Assembly: GCA_045595965.1 (NCBI GenBank)
Contig: JAZOBN010000010.1
Coordinates: 1 to 64,000, forward strand
DNA: 64,000 nt
DNA from: CAAGNP01 sp045595965
GTDB lineage: Bacteria; Bacteroidota; Bacteroidia; Bacteroidales; UBA932
Direction of reading: 5' to 3'
Shown here: positions 52,797-61,873 of the stretch, one piece after another
Layout of the letters: each line of letters opens with the position of its first letter
Numbering within the stretch: position 1 is the first letter of the stretch
Position numbers and translations under genes: made by a program
The notes under the pieces: model-generated
What the model was told of the DNA's origin: nothing
Database searches by the model: none
Seen by the model: the letters and a program-made list of their open reading frames with translations, nothing else

Positions 52797-53672
52797 CTAC
52801 AATATATTTAGTGATTGTTCTTTAATCTTTTCAAGTTCATCTTTCATCCTCACCACCCATTTCTGGATCTCCACATGGTTTGCCTTTGATCCCATGGTAT
52901 TTATCTCACGCCCCATCTCCTGAGCGATGAAACCGAGCTTTTTGCCGGGATACTGTTCTTTCTCCATTGTCTCGAGGAAATAACGGCAATGCTGACGAAG
53001 ACGCACTTTCTCCTCATTGATATCGAGTTTTTCTATGTAGAAAATAATCTCCTGTTCCAGCCTGTTTTCATCACAACATGAACATAACTCATTGACCTTT
53101 GAAATTATCCTCTCCCTTACCGAAGTGATCCTCTCCTGCTCGTACTTCTCCACCTCATCCACAAAAGAGTTAATCAGTGCCACCCTCTGGCATACATCCC
53201 CTTTCAGTGTCTCACCCTCTCTGGTTCTGAATTCAATAAGATGTCCGGCCGCCTCCACTATCGCACTCTGCAGGGCATCCCAGCTCTCCTGGCTCATCTC
53301 ACTCTTCTGAGTCTCAATCACATCGGGAAACTTCAAAATAGCAGGTATGAGTGCATCGGTATAGTTCTCCACAAAAGGTAGTGATGATATCATCTCTGTA
53401 ACTTGCCTGTAATAATCCTGGAAAACTTCCTGATTGAGTTTCTTGGTCTGTCCCCCCGCTGTCTGCTCTACAGAGACGAAAAGATCGATATTCCCCCTTA
53501 CAAGTTTCTGTGCAAGATATTGTCTGATCTCTATCTCTTTCTCTCTTGGAATAAGAGATGTTTTGACAGAGAGGTCGCAGTTTTTTCCGTTCAGTGATCT
53601 GATTTCTACTGTAAATTTCTCAGTAGCAGTATTTTTTTCGGCTTTTCCATAGCCGGTCATTGATAGAATCAT
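52797..53672 (-). CDS. yicC: YicC/YloC family endoribonuclease
   Basis: This 291-residue protein begins MILSMTGYGKAEKN, the family hallmark, with VEIRSLNGKNCDLSVKTS near 27-44 and a C-terminal GKKLGFIAQEMGREINTMGSKAN near 254-276. YicC-type proteins are RNA-cutting enzymes tied to small RNA turnover in other bacteria. It lies 1 base after the tricorn-like stop in the other order of transcription (yicC first), so the two may share an mRNA. Its start is next to a palindrome shared with the glnS promoter. Confidence 0.93.
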   Translation of the reverse strand: MILSMTGYGKAEKNTATEKFTVEIRSLNGKNCDLSVKTSLIPREKEIEIRQYLAQKLVRGNIDLFVSVEQTAGGQTKKLNQEVFQDYYRQVTEMISSLPFVENYTDALIPAILKFPDVIETQKSEMSQESWDALQSAIVEAAGHLIEFRTREGETLKGDVCQRVALINSFVDEVEKYEQERITSVRERIISKVNELCSCCDENRLEQEIIFYIEKLDINEEKVRLRQHCRYFLETMEKEQYPGKKLGFIAQEMGREINTMGSKANHVEIQKWVVRMKDELEKIKEQSLNIL

Positions 53673-53675
53673 CTT

Positions 53676-53699
53676 TTTTACACTTTTTAACGTGTAAAA
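53676..53699. promoter_or_regulatory. perfect palindrome TTTTACAC-N8-GTGTAAAA between yicC and glnS
   Basis: Arms at 53676-53683 and 53692-53699 are perfect 8-base inverted repeats with an 8-base spacer. The element lies 4 bases before the yicC ATG and covers the expected -33 region of glnS (whose -7 box is 53715-53722). It has the look of a dimeric repressor operator. The alternative is a hairpin in the yicC mRNA leader. Confidence 0.5.
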
Positions 53700-53714
53700 T
53701 TAGTCAGAATAAAT

Positions 53715-53722
53715 TACCTTTG
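53715..53722 (+). promoter_or_regulatory. -7 box (TACCTTTG) of glnS
   Basis: TACCTTTG matches TAnnTTTG, 21 bases before the glnS ATG. The -33 site at 19 bases upstream falls in the right arm of the palindrome (GTGT) rather than TTTG. Confidence 0.6.
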
Positions 53723-53743
53723 CAAGATTAAATAAACAAGCCA

Positions 53744-55441
53744 ATGGAAGAAGTAAAGAAAGATGTGGCCGAAGCTAAGCCACTAAATTTTTTGGAAGAG
53801 ATCATCGAGAATGATCTGTCATCTGGGAAACACACAACAGTATTGACCCGTTTCCCTCCTGAACCTAATGGATATTTGCACATCGGACATGCAAAGAGCA
53901 TTTGCCTTAACTTCGGATTGGCTCGACAATACGGTGGCAAGACCAATCTCCGTTTTGACGACACAAACCCTGTAAAAGAGGATACAGAATATGTAGATTC
54001 AATCAAGAACGACATCAAATGGCTCGGTTTTGATTGGGCAAACGAATTCTATGCATCTGACTATTTTGACCAATTGTACGAATGGGCAGTTCTCCTCATT
54101 AAAAAGGGACTTGCGTATGTTGATGACCAGACTCAGGAGGAGATCCGTCAAGGACGTGGCACAGTTCAGACACCTGGTACAAACAGCCCATACCGAGACA
54201 GAAGCGTAGAGGAGAACCTTGATCTTTTCGAAAGGATGAAAAATGGCGAATTTGCCGAAGGTTCAAAGGTACTTAGAGCCAAGATTGATATGGCGCACCC
54301 CAATATGATGTTCCGTGACCCTTTAATGTACCGCATCATCCACGCTGACCACCACCGCACAGGTTCGAAGTGGTGCATCTACCCTATGTATGACTATGCA
54401 CACGGACAATGTGACTCTATCGAGAATATCACACACTCTATCTGTACACTTGAATTTGATGTTCACAGACCTCTATACGACTGGTTTATTGAGAAACTTG
54501 AAATCTTCCCTTCACACCAGTATGAATTTGCAAGGCTCAATCTTACATACACCGTAATGAGCAAACGCAAACTTCTTGAACTTGTGAAGAACAACTTCGT
54601 TTCAGGATGGGATGATCCCCGTATGCCAACCATCTGTGGTCTCCGCAGAAGAGGTTACACCCCAGAAAGTATCAGGGCATTTGCTGAAAAGGTGGGTGTT
54701 GCAAAGAGGGATAACATCATCGATTTATCACTGCTTGAATGGTGTTTGAGAGATGACCTGAACAGACGTTCAAATCGCTATATGGCAGTCCTCAACCCTG
54801 TCAAGCTTATCATCGACAACTGGGTGGAAGAGACTTGCAGCGGAGCCACCGAAGCAGAACACGGCCGTATTGAGTATTGCACAGCACCCCGCAATCAGGA
54901 AAATCCAGATGCCGGTACCCGTGAAATTGCATTCACCAAAGAGCTCTATATCGAAAGGGAGGACTTTATGGAAGAGCCACCCAAGAAATTCTTCCGTCTC
55001 CGTCCGGGTGGAGAGGTACGTTTGAAATACTCCTACATTATCAAATGCGAGTATGTGGTTAAGGATGAAAATGGAGAGATTACCGAAATTCACTGTACCT
55101 ATGACCCTACCACACGCCCAGGCAGTGGAGAATGGAGATCGGTCAAAGGGACTATCCACTGGGTTTCCGCCCACTTCGCAGAGAAAGCAGAGGTCCGTCT
55201 CTACGACAGACTCTTTACCGAGCCTGATATGGGTGGTATTCCTGAAGGGAAAGACTATAAATCATACCTCAACCCTGATTCGCTTATTGTAAAAGAGGCT
55301 TATGTCGAGCCAGGTCTTCTTGATGACAACTCAGGTATCGCTGTTCAGTTTGAGAGAAACGGTTACTACATCAAAGATGCCGATTCAACCCCTGAAAAAC
55401 CTGTTTTCAACAAGGCTACAGGTCTCAAGAGCAGCTTCTAA
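53744..55441 (+). CDS. glnS: glutaminyl-tRNA synthetase
   Basis: This 565-residue class I synthetase has the HIGH motif FPPEPNGYLHIGHAKSICLN near 37-56 and the KMSKS-like loop VMSKRKLLELVKN near 266-278. Other GlnRS blocks (DDTNPVKED, WLGFDWA, PTICGLRRRGYTPESI) and the C-terminal anticodon-binding beta barrels follow. It charges tRNA-Gln directly. The gene stands alone between a divergent promoter region and a terminator hairpin. Confidence 0.98.
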   Translation: MEEVKKDVAEAKPLNFLEEIIENDLSSGKHTTVLTRFPPEPNGYLHIGHAKSICLNFGLARQYGGKTNLRFDDTNPVKEDTEYVDSIKNDIKWLGFDWANEFYASDYFDQLYEWAVLLIKKGLAYVDDQTQEEIRQGRGTVQTPGTNSPYRDRSVEENLDLFERMKNGEFAEGSKVLRAKIDMAHPNMMFRDPLMYRIIHADHHRTGSKWCIYPMYDYAHGQCDSIENITHSICTLEFDVHRPLYDWFIEKLEIFPSHQYEFARLNLTYTVMSKRKLLELVKNNFVSGWDDPRMPTICGLRRRGYTPESIRAFAEKVGVAKRDNIIDLSLLEWCLRDDLNRRSNRYMAVLNPVKLIIDNWVEETCSGATEAEHGRIEYCTAPRNQENPDAGTREIAFTKELYIEREDFMEEPPKKFFRLRPGGEVRLKYSYIIKCEYVVKDENGEITEIHCTYDPTTRPGSGEWRSVKGTIHWVSAHFAEKAEVRLYDRLFTEPDMGGIPEGKDYKSYLNPDSLIVKEAYVEPGLLDDNSGIAVQFERNGYYIKDADSTPEKPVFNKATGLKSSF

Positions 55442-55468
55442 ACCGACAATTGTAACACTATATAACAA

Positions 55469-55500
55469 GAGATTAACCACAGAGCGGTTGACCTCTTTTA
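55469..55500 (+). terminator. glnS terminator
   Basis: GAGATTAACC (55469-55478) pairs with GGTTGACCTC (55486-55495) with one mismatch and one G-T pair, followed by TTTTATTTTT. It overlaps the stop codon of the convergent lipoprotein gene. Confidence 0.75.
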
Positions 55501-56421
55501 TTTTTGATTTGTCTTGATCTTCTCTCTCAACGAGGGGATTTGTGCGAAATAGCACTTACTTTCGGCATAATCGAGCCATTTGAGAGCTACATCGTATTTC
55601 CCCTGAATCTCACAAGCCACAGCAAGATTGTATGCTGCAGAGGCAGATTTCTCCAGATTGGGAGATTTCACCAGTTCCAGCCATTTCTCTATGGCCTCAT
55701 CCCATTTGAAATCTACAGCATTATAGTATGCCGCCATCCATTTCTGATTGTTTTCGTATGTGATGATTATCCTCTGCTCCTCTCTCCATTGGGGAAAGAA
55801 TACAGAGGCAAAATTTGACCCCACCTCCTTGATAGAGGTTTTCAGAACAGAGTTGGCTTTGGCTACCGCCTTCGACCGGGCAATCTCCCTCTCTCCTACG
55901 ATAGACCACACTACAACATCTTCAAGATGGTGCTTTGCCAACACTTTCAATCCTTTTGAATCATAGACACATAGATCTGCCGAGACAGGGAGTTTAACAT
56001 TGGCAACATATCTCATTTCATCGCCATACTCCACCCCATAACTCCCGAGAGAGACAGAATCTATACACATAATTATGTCTGATCCGCTCTGAAGAGCGAA
56101 TATATCGAAAGCACCCGGCTCAGATATATTTATCTCCTTATCGGACATCACGAACACAGGGACATCTCCCCACACATAACCACACTCCTGCTCAATTTTT
56201 TCGGCAACACCTGTCCCAAGCTCGGCTATGACAGCACTATCCTTTTCCATGCTCTCCTCCTGAATCATAAGGACAGCGACCTCTCTCCCCTGTAAAGGAA
56301 GTTCATATTTTGCCCCTTGTTTTGACTCTATAGTGAGATAATGTGGTACAGGTCCGCATCCCTGTCCGGCGACAAGGAGCAAACAAATCATAATGAACAG
56401 TGTATATCCCCTCTTCATCAT
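55498..56421 (-). CDS. DUF6340-like lipoprotein with TPR tail
   Basis: This 307-residue protein has an N-terminal lipoprotein signal (MICLLLVAGQGCGPVPHY, lipid Cys near 22). A mixed alpha/beta middle (about 35-220) follows. At the C-terminus, two or three tetratricopeptide-like repeats are seen near 225-300 (WMAAYYNAVDFKWDEAIEKW, AAYNLAVACEIQGKYDVAL). It is probably attached to the outer membrane, facing the periplasm. It follows rimO by 8 bases on the same strand. The family call rests on overall layout, and its role is unknown. Confidence 0.78.
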   Translation of the reverse strand: MMKRGYTLFIMICLLLVAGQGCGPVPHYLTIESKQGAKYELPLQGREVAVLMIQEESMEKDSAVIAELGTGVAEKIEQECGYVWGDVPVFVMSDKEINISEPGAFDIFALQSGSDIIMCIDSVSLGSYGVEYGDEMRYVANVKLPVSADLCVYDSKGLKVLAKHHLEDVVVWSIVGEREIARSKAVAKANSVLKTSIKEVGSNFASVFFPQWREEQRIIITYENNQKWMAAYYNAVDFKWDEAIEKWLELVKSPNLEKSASAAYNLAVACEIQGKYDVALKWLDYAESKCYFAQIPSLREKIKTNQK

Positions 56422-56429
56422 TTTGAATT

Positions 56430-57743
56430 TTATATAAAATCTCCCATCAAATCATACTCATCAGCCCCTGTAACAAGAACTGATGCAAATTTCCCGACCA
56501 ACTCTGGATTAAATTCACCTTTTATAAGGAGTTCTCCATCCACCTCAGGACTCTCTTTTGATGTCCTTGCCACATATACACCATCTGAGTATGAGTCGAC
56601 AAGAACCCGCTCTACAGTTCCCACTCTGGAATCATTGAACTTCCAGGATATGTCGCTTTGGAGTTCCATAAGTTCCTCTAAACGCTCCTGCTTCACCTTT
56701 GCAGATATGGTATCTTTCAGATTTGCAGCCCCCCAGGTCCCCTCCTCTTCTGAATATGTAAAGGCACCAAGACGTTCAAATTTATACTCCTGTACAAAAT
56801 CTATAAGCTCCTCAAACTCCCTTTTACCCTCTCCGGGGTGTCCCACAATCATAGTGGTTCTCAACACAATGCCGGGAACCTTTTCCCTCATCTTCTCCAC
56901 CAGAGCACGTGTCTGCTTGCCATCTATATTTCTCCTCATGGCTGCAAGCACCTTATCAGATGAGTGCTGCAGGGGAATATCCATATATTTGCACACTTTT
57001 GGGGAGTTTGCCATCAGATCGAGGACATCTTCAGGAAATGATGTAGGATATGAATAGTGGATTCTGATCCACTCAATACCCGGAATCTCCTGCAGTTTCT
57101 CAATCAAAGGTGCCAATGCCCTTTTTCGGTAGATGTCCAAACCGTAATAGGTGGTATCCTGCGCAATAAGGATCAACTCTTTAACCCCAATAGATGCGAG
57201 AAATTGTGCCTCACGGAGAAGTTCCTCCATAGGGACTGATACATGAGGGCCCCTTATTCCTGGAATCGCACAATATGAACACTGTCTGTCACATCCCTCC
57301 GAGATCTTTAGATATGCATAATGTTTCGGAGTGGTGAGAAGTCTGCGGGTCAGGAGTTCCGAATCCTTTTTCACACCGAGATATTTCAACATGGAATCGA
57401 GGTCATAAGCTCCAAAATAACGGTCGACCTGTGGAATCTCCTCCATCAGTTCTGATTTGTATCTTTGTGACAGACAGCCAAATACAAGAAGTTCTGATAT
57501 ATGCCCCTCCTCTTTGGCCTGTACCCCCTCAAGGATTGCCTGGATAGACTCCTCCTTGGCATCATTGATAAAGCCGCATGTATTGATTATGAGAATATCT
57601 GCCCCAACCTCTGTGATATCTTCAGTCTCGGGAACTATCTCATAACCGGCCCCCTCCAACTGCACCAAAAGGTGCTCCGAGTCAACTTTATTCTTGGAAC
57701 ACCCTAAGGTCGCAACTTGTATTCTTTTTTTGTTATTGTTCAT
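56430..57743 (-). CDS. rimO: ribosomal protein S12 methylthiotransferase
   Basis: This 437-residue radical SAM enzyme adds a methylthio group to the conserved Asp of ribosomal protein S12. The N-terminal cluster domain has the Cys of TLGCSKNKVDSE near 14 plus Cys near 56 and 89. The SAM cluster is SEGCDRQCSYCAIPGIRG near 153-170, and the C-terminal TRAM domain (VERVLVDSYSDGVYVARTS) binds the substrate. The RimO rather than MiaB identity follows from the PHVSVPMEELL and YFGAYDLDSML blocks. It overlaps the end of the DUF5606 gene by 11 bases. Confidence 0.95.
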   Translation of the reverse strand: MNNNKKRIQVATLGCSKNKVDSEHLLVQLEGAGYEIVPETEDITEVGADILIINTCGFINDAKEESIQAILEGVQAKEEGHISELLVFGCLSQRYKSELMEEIPQVDRYFGAYDLDSMLKYLGVKKDSELLTRRLLTTPKHYAYLKISEGCDRQCSYCAIPGIRGPHVSVPMEELLREAQFLASIGVKELILIAQDTTYYGLDIYRKRALAPLIEKLQEIPGIEWIRIHYSYPTSFPEDVLDLMANSPKVCKYMDIPLQHSSDKVLAAMRRNIDGKQTRALVEKMREKVPGIVLRTTMIVGHPGEGKREFEELIDFVQEYKFERLGAFTYSEEEGTWGAANLKDTISAKVKQERLEELMELQSDISWKFNDSRVGTVERVLVDSYSDGVYVARTSKESPEVDGELLIKGEFNPELVGKFASVLVTGADEYDLMGDFI

Positions 57744-58155
57744 CCTCTTCCACCTTCTCTGGTTCTACGAAATCAAGAGAAGCGTGTTCTTTCAAGATGT
57801 TGTACCACTGCACAACTTTCTTCATGTGGGAAACATAGAATCTATCCTTGTCATAACTTGGAACCGCCTCTTCAAAGAATTTCACCAAAACTTTTGAATC
57901 TGATTTTGCATCAGGAGCAGATGCATCACCCAATTTCTCTTTCATAGCAAGGAAAACCTCTCTCAGAGGCAACTCTTTTTCATCTGTATAGATTGCAATA
58001 TCTGCAAGAGATGTCACCTTTGCGTGCATACCGAAAACAGTTCTCTTCTTGGTTGCCAATTGTTCAGCTATCACACCTGTTTTTGCCTGTGAAATATATT
58101 CAAATAGACCTTGTTCTCCTGAAACGGAAAGAATTTTTTGTAAATCTGTTGCCAT
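57733..58155 (-). CDS. DUF5606 family protein
   Basis: This 140-residue small protein typical of Bacteroidetes begins MATDLQKILSVSGEQGLFEYI, with LATKKRTVFGMHAKVTSLADIAIYT near 33-57, the family core. The rest is helical with an acidic tail (PEKVEEDEQ). A SVSGEQGLF-type beta domain followed by a helical domain is the known layout. No function is established. It lies between the DnaJ/TerB gene (12 bases) and rimO (overlap) in one transcript. Confidence 0.85.
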   Translation of the reverse strand: MATDLQKILSVSGEQGLFEYISQAKTGVIAEQLATKKRTVFGMHAKVTSLADIAIYTDEKELPLREVFLAMKEKLGDASAPDAKSDSKVLVKFFEEAVPSYDKDRFYVSHMKKVVQWYNILKEHASLDFVEPEKVEEDEQ

Positions 58156-58167
58156 TACTTTTATGTT

Positions 58168-58887
58168 TTAATTTATTCCTCTCTCTTTTTTAATTTTTTC
58201 GTAGGCCTCCTGCACCTGTCTGAATTTCTCTTCAGCAGCCTTCTTGACATCTTCACCAAGATTTGCCACTTTATCAGGGTGGTGCTTCATTGCCATTTTC
58301 CTATATGCTTTCTTGACTTGCTCATCAGTAGCATTTGAGTCAATTTCAAGCACTGTATAAGCATCCTCAACTGTGGTCCCGAACATCGCAAAAACAGAAC
58401 TGCTGTCACTTGCCGGAATTCTCAATGCTGAAGCTATCCTCTCAAGCACATCAAGTTCTGCCCGTGAAGGGATCGCATCTACCCTTGCAATGCCACAAAG
58501 ATAGTGCAAAAGTTGGAGCCTTTGAGAAATTGTCATATTTGCAGCAATCTGAGCCGACACCTGCTCTATATTGACATCTTTCTGTAACAACTCCTTCAAT
58601 ATCTTCAGAGCCTGCGATACAGCATTGTCCCCGAAATTGTTTCTCACAAAATTCTTGACATACTCAAGTTCCGATTTCATCACCTTCCCATCTGCCTTCA
58701 TCACAGCAGAAGAGAGTACAAGCATTGAAATCAGAAAGCTGTTACGCTGGTCATAAGATCTTCCATCACTGTTTTCAGAATTGGAACTGTTCTCAATCAA
58801 AGAGGCAATTCCCACCCCGAGGAGCGCCCCTATAGGACCTCCCATCGCCCAGCCAAGGGCCCCTGCTATCCATTTTCCGATACCCAT
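58168..58887 (-). CDS. TerB-DnaJ protein (DjlA-like)
   Basis: This 239-residue protein starts with a short glycine-rich hydrophobic stretch (AGALGWAMGGPIGALLGVGIA) that may touch the membrane. A TerB-like helical domain follows near 45-165 (LSSAVMKADGKVMKSELEYV). A C-terminal J domain near 175-235 carries the HPD signature in MAMKHHPDKVANLGED. It would stimulate the ATPase of DnaK. Its start overlaps the coaE stop, and the row nusB-yajC-ybbR-coaE-DnaJ is a normal Bacteroidetes arrangement. Confidence 0.92.
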   Translation of the reverse strand: MGIGKWIAGALGWAMGGPIGALLGVGIASLIENSSNSENSDGRSYDQRNSFLISMLVLSSAVMKADGKVMKSELEYVKNFVRNNFGDNAVSQALKILKELLQKDVNIEQVSAQIAANMTISQRLQLLHYLCGIARVDAIPSRAELDVLERIASALRIPASDSSSVFAMFGTTVEDAYTVLEIDSNATDEQVKKAYRKMAMKHHPDKVANLGEDVKKAAEEKFRQVQEAYEKIKKERGIN

Positions 58888-59477
58888 TATCCGATCATCT
58901 TTTTATAAATCTCCAAAATCTGTGGAAGAAGAGCCTTCGACTCATCTGAATAGATGACAAAATCTGCGAACTTCTCCCTTTGTCCGTCACTCCATTGGTT
59001 TGCTATCCTCTTCTCAATCTCCCCTTTTGACAACGATGAACGCTTCATCACCCTGTTGATCCTCAAATCGAGTGGAGCAGAGACTACAAGCACTTTGTCC
59101 GCAAGTGGAGGAAGGATCTCTTTTTCAAGAAAAATCGCAGACTCCATAATTACAAACTTTGCCCCATTTTCCCTTTCCCTCTCTTTCCACTTCAGAAAAT
59201 CCTCAACAACAGCAGGATGGACAAGGGCCTCAAGTTTCATCAGCAGAAGGGGGTCAGCAAAGAGTCTCTTAGCCATAACATCCCGTCTGAGTCTCCCATT
59301 TTCGAGGAGATCATGACCCAGAAGATTCGCTATAGACTCCTTTAACCACTGCGACTCATCGTAAAGGGACTTTGCTCTGGAATCTGTGTCATATACAGGG
59401 ATCCCCATAGAGGCAAACATTTTGACTATATGGCTTTTTCCACTCCCTATTCCCCCGGTTACGGCCAGTACTCTCAT
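58887..59477 (-). CDS. coaE: dephospho-CoA kinase
   Basis: This 196-residue P-loop kinase performs the last step of coenzyme A synthesis. The P-loop is LAVTGGIGSGKSHIVKMF near 4-21, followed by GIPVYDTDSRAKSL near 26-39 and the LVHPAVVEDFLKWK lid region near 85-98. IMESAIFLEK and RINRVMKRSSLSK are usual. It overlaps both neighbours by one base, so the cluster is tightly coupled. Confidence 0.96.
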   Translation of the reverse strand: MRVLAVTGGIGSGKSHIVKMFASMGIPVYDTDSRAKSLYDESQWLKESIANLLGHDLLENGRLRRDVMAKRLFADPLLLMKLEALVHPAVVEDFLKWKERERENGAKFVIMESAIFLEKEILPPLADKVLVVSAPLDLRINRVMKRSSLSKGEIEKRIANQWSDGQREKFADFVIYSDESKALLPQILEIYKKMIG

Positions 59478-60469
59478 TACTCCTCTTTATCAATTACAAG
59501 ACATTCGACAAATGGGGGATCTATCTCTATTGAATAGAGAATATCGGGACACTTCTGCATTTTAGGGACCACCTTGGAGTCTATTGACGACAGAATATCA
59601 TTGTAGTCTATCACATACCTGAAATCATTCTCCCCAATCTCCTTCTGGTAGTCGAATGGTGCTCTGAATTTCACATTTACGCCAGAAGACATAAGTATAA
59701 TATTTTTGTTATAGGGAACATTCACCAAAGCCAAAGGGATGTGTAAGGTCTGCTCTATATACCTCCCAACCTCCTGAGAATAAAACACTTCATCAGCAGA
59801 TGCCGATATATTTCTGGGGACAATTACCTTTGTAAAACCCTGGACGGTCGATTTTGCCTCACGCGATGTGATTATATCTGTTATAAGGGATGATATATTC
59901 ACCAGATACCTCTCCTCCCCATATATCAAAATACTGTCAGGGACCACCTTGATACTCTCTACCGGCATATACTGGGATGCATAATCTATCTGCTCCCTTG
60001 CCACTACCGGGACCTTTTTGGAATTGATTGCGGGGAAACTGAATATAACGCTCTCAGTGGTGAAATGCTCTACAACCACTTTATCCTCTACATCTATCTG
60101 GCTCTCTATAAGATTTCTTATTTCAGAACAATAGAGGATGAACTCATCGGAATCGTCCGACAACTTGTGGAGATACTTCGAATCAAGTTCCACAGAGACA
60201 ACGCCGTTTCTTGAGAGTCTCTGCTGGAGAATATAATAACCGGTCGCTCTGACCTTGAGAATAAGTTTGTCTTTGGAAAGGGCCTCTGGTGCCCTCCCTT
60301 CAATATTGGTTTTCACCTTCAGCGAATACTGAAGAAATACCGAATATGGCAAAGAGAGGTTGTGGACTGTCCATATAAAAAACGCCAAAAAGAGGGAAAG
60401 TAGCAATGATAGCCAATTCCCCCTTCCTTTAGCTGTTTCAGCCCATTTTCTCAGATCAAAACGAGCCAT
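59477..60469 (-). CDS. YbbR-domain membrane protein
   Basis: The 330-residue protein has one N-terminal membrane segment (LSLLLSLFLAFFIWTVHN near 20-37). Outside the membrane are YbbR-like beta domains with the repeated VPV......Y....SI.V.P..I.IYG pattern (about 160-200), VQGFTKVIVPRNI and IPLALVNVPYNK. Proteins with YbbR domains regulate diadenylate cyclase CdaA in Firmicutes (CdaR). In this order with yajC and coaE the Bacteroidetes version is conserved, but cdaA is not in the window, so its partner is unknown. Confidence 0.88.
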   Translation of the reverse strand: MARFDLRKWAETAKGRGNWLSLLLSLFLAFFIWTVHNLSLPYSVFLQYSLKVKTNIEGRAPEALSKDKLILKVRATGYYILQQRLSRNGVVSVELDSKYLHKLSDDSDEFILYCSEIRNLIESQIDVEDKVVVEHFTTESVIFSFPAINSKKVPVVAREQIDYASQYMPVESIKVVPDSILIYGEERYLVNISSLITDIITSREAKSTVQGFTKVIVPRNISASADEVFYSQEVGRYIEQTLHIPLALVNVPYNKNIILMSSGVNVKFRAPFDYQKEIGENDFRYVIDYNDILSSIDSKVVPKMQKCPDILYSIEIDPPFVECLVIDKEE

Positions 60470-60477
60470 AATGAAAA

Positions 60478-60801
60478 TTATTGTGCAGCGATATCAGAGC
60501 TATCTCTTACGATAGATGACTTGTCAACACGAATTTTAACATTATTATCAACTTCAATTAGAAGATCTTTCTCTCTTACTTCAGCTACAGTACCGTAGAT
60601 ACCACCGACAGTGATGATCTTGTCCCCTTTCTTAAGAGATTCTCTGAACTTCACGATCTCTTTCTGCTTCTTCTGCTGTGGACGGATCATAAAGAAATAC
60701 ATCACTACAAAAATGAGCAACATCATAATAAGGAATGAATAGTTGCCCCCTGTGGGTTGTGCTGCGGGTGCAGCCTGCAATAGAATTGATAGAATATTCA
60801 T
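60478..60801 (-). CDS. yajC: preprotein translocase subunit YajC
   Basis: This 107-residue protein has one membrane segment near 20-42 (YSFLIMMLLIFVVMYFFMIR) followed by the family signature RPQQKKQKEIVKFRESLKKG and a small beta domain (GDKIITVGGIYGTVAEV). It is a Sec-associated protein of SecDF-YajC. It follows nusB after about 40 bases and precedes the ybbR-like gene by 8 bases. Confidence 0.96.
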   Translation of the reverse strand: MNILSILLQAAPAAQPTGGNYSFLIMMLLIFVVMYFFMIRPQQKKQKEIVKFRESLKKGDKIITVGGIYGTVAEVREKDLLIEVDNNVKIRVDKSSIVRDSSDIAAQ

Positions 60802-60842
60802 TTTAATTTCACTTAATAATTATTATACAAATTTAGAAAAAT

Positions 60843-61790
60843 TTACGATTCAATAAGCCCTCTGCCTGTTTTTACTACCTCACCTGACGAAACCATCCCT
60901 TGGATCATCCTGTCAAGCAAACCGTTTACAAACACTTTGCTGTTGACAGTGCTGTAGAACTTTGATATTTCAACATATTCATTGATGGTAACTTTGACAG
61001 GGATATTCGAGAATCTGACAGCCTCTGAAACGCCAAGGACGATCAATGTGATATCTGTAGCGACCAATCTGTCTGAGTCCCAGTTCGAAACCTGAGCAGA
61101 GACTTTCTCATAGTACTTGGGATAATTGGTGAACGAGTAATTCATCAGTTCCCGTGCGAACTCTTCATCATCATCTTTGAGGAAGGTTTGTGGCAATACA
61201 AATTTATCTCTGTCTCTGAGGAATTCAATATTAGCAATAATTGTATTCAGGACATATCCCAGATCATCCATCCAATACAGTGACATATCTTCAAGCATCT
61301 GCTCAAGATCCTCATCATCCTCAAATTCCTCTGCAAAAATGTGTATGAACAGGTTGCAATCCTCCTTGATTGACCTCTCCGGAGATGCCATATACTCTTT
61401 GAAGTAATCTTTCTGGGAGATTCTGGCATATAGTTTCTTTACATATAATATCAACTCTTCACTGTTCCACAACAATCCGTTCTGTTCACAATATTTTATG
61501 AAATCCTCCTGCGCAAGAATTGCCTCCACAAATTTGTTTTCAGAAAACTTCATGTTGGGGTTCTTCTCTTCAGGAGTTGGATGGAATTTTTTCAGTCCAG
61601 CCTCTATTTTATTGTCTGCAGCCCTTTTCAATGCTACAGCCACATCCATCATAAAATAATAGAGATCTTTTGTCTTGTCGCACGAATCGAGCAGCACTCT
61701 CTCTACACGCATCACTGAACTCTCTCCAGAAGATACTGCTGCATAGAGAGTTTTGAAAACTTTAATCCTAATAAGACGTCGATTTAACAT
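60843..61790 (-). CDS. nusB: transcription antitermination factor NusB (long Bacteroidetes form)
   Basis: This 315-residue protein is more than double the length of E. coli NusB (139). The start MLNRRLIRIKVFKTLYAAVSS matches the RNA-binding first helix of NusB. The C-terminal part (about 235-310, RLVATDITLIVLGVSEAVRF, VKVTINEYVEISKFYST, FVNGLLDRM) is the NusB core, and the extra middle is mostly helical and acidic (EDDEDLEQMLEDMS). It binds boxA RNA with S10 in rRNA antitermination. TAAATTTG (plus strand CAAATTTA at 61809-61816) lies 18 bases upstream as its -7 box. Confidence 0.92.
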   Translation of the reverse strand: MLNRRLIRIKVFKTLYAAVSSGESSVMRVERVLLDSCDKTKDLYYFMMDVAVALKRAADNKIEAGLKKFHPTPEEKNPNMKFSENKFVEAILAQEDFIKYCEQNGLLWNSEELILYVKKLYARISQKDYFKEYMASPERSIKEDCNLFIHIFAEEFEDDEDLEQMLEDMSLYWMDDLGYVLNTIIANIEFLRDRDKFVLPQTFLKDDDEEFARELMNYSFTNYPKYYEKVSAQVSNWDSDRLVATDITLIVLGVSEAVRFSNIPVKVTINEYVEISKFYSTVNSKVFVNGLLDRMIQGMVSSGEVVKTGRGLIES

Positions 61791-61838
61791 AGATTATTTT
61801 ATTTTTTGCAAATTTATAGTTTTCAGTCGAAATTTATT

Positions 61839-61846
61839 TATCTTTG
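61839..61846 (+). promoter_or_regulatory. -7 box (TATCTTTG) of the PUR-alpha gene
   Basis: TATCTTTG matches TAnnTTTG. The longest reading frame would use the TTG inside this box as a start, which argues for the ATG at 61874 as the true start, 27 bases downstream. Confidence 0.6.
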
Positions 61847-61873
61847 CGTAAGAAATTTAAAAAAATCAATCTT

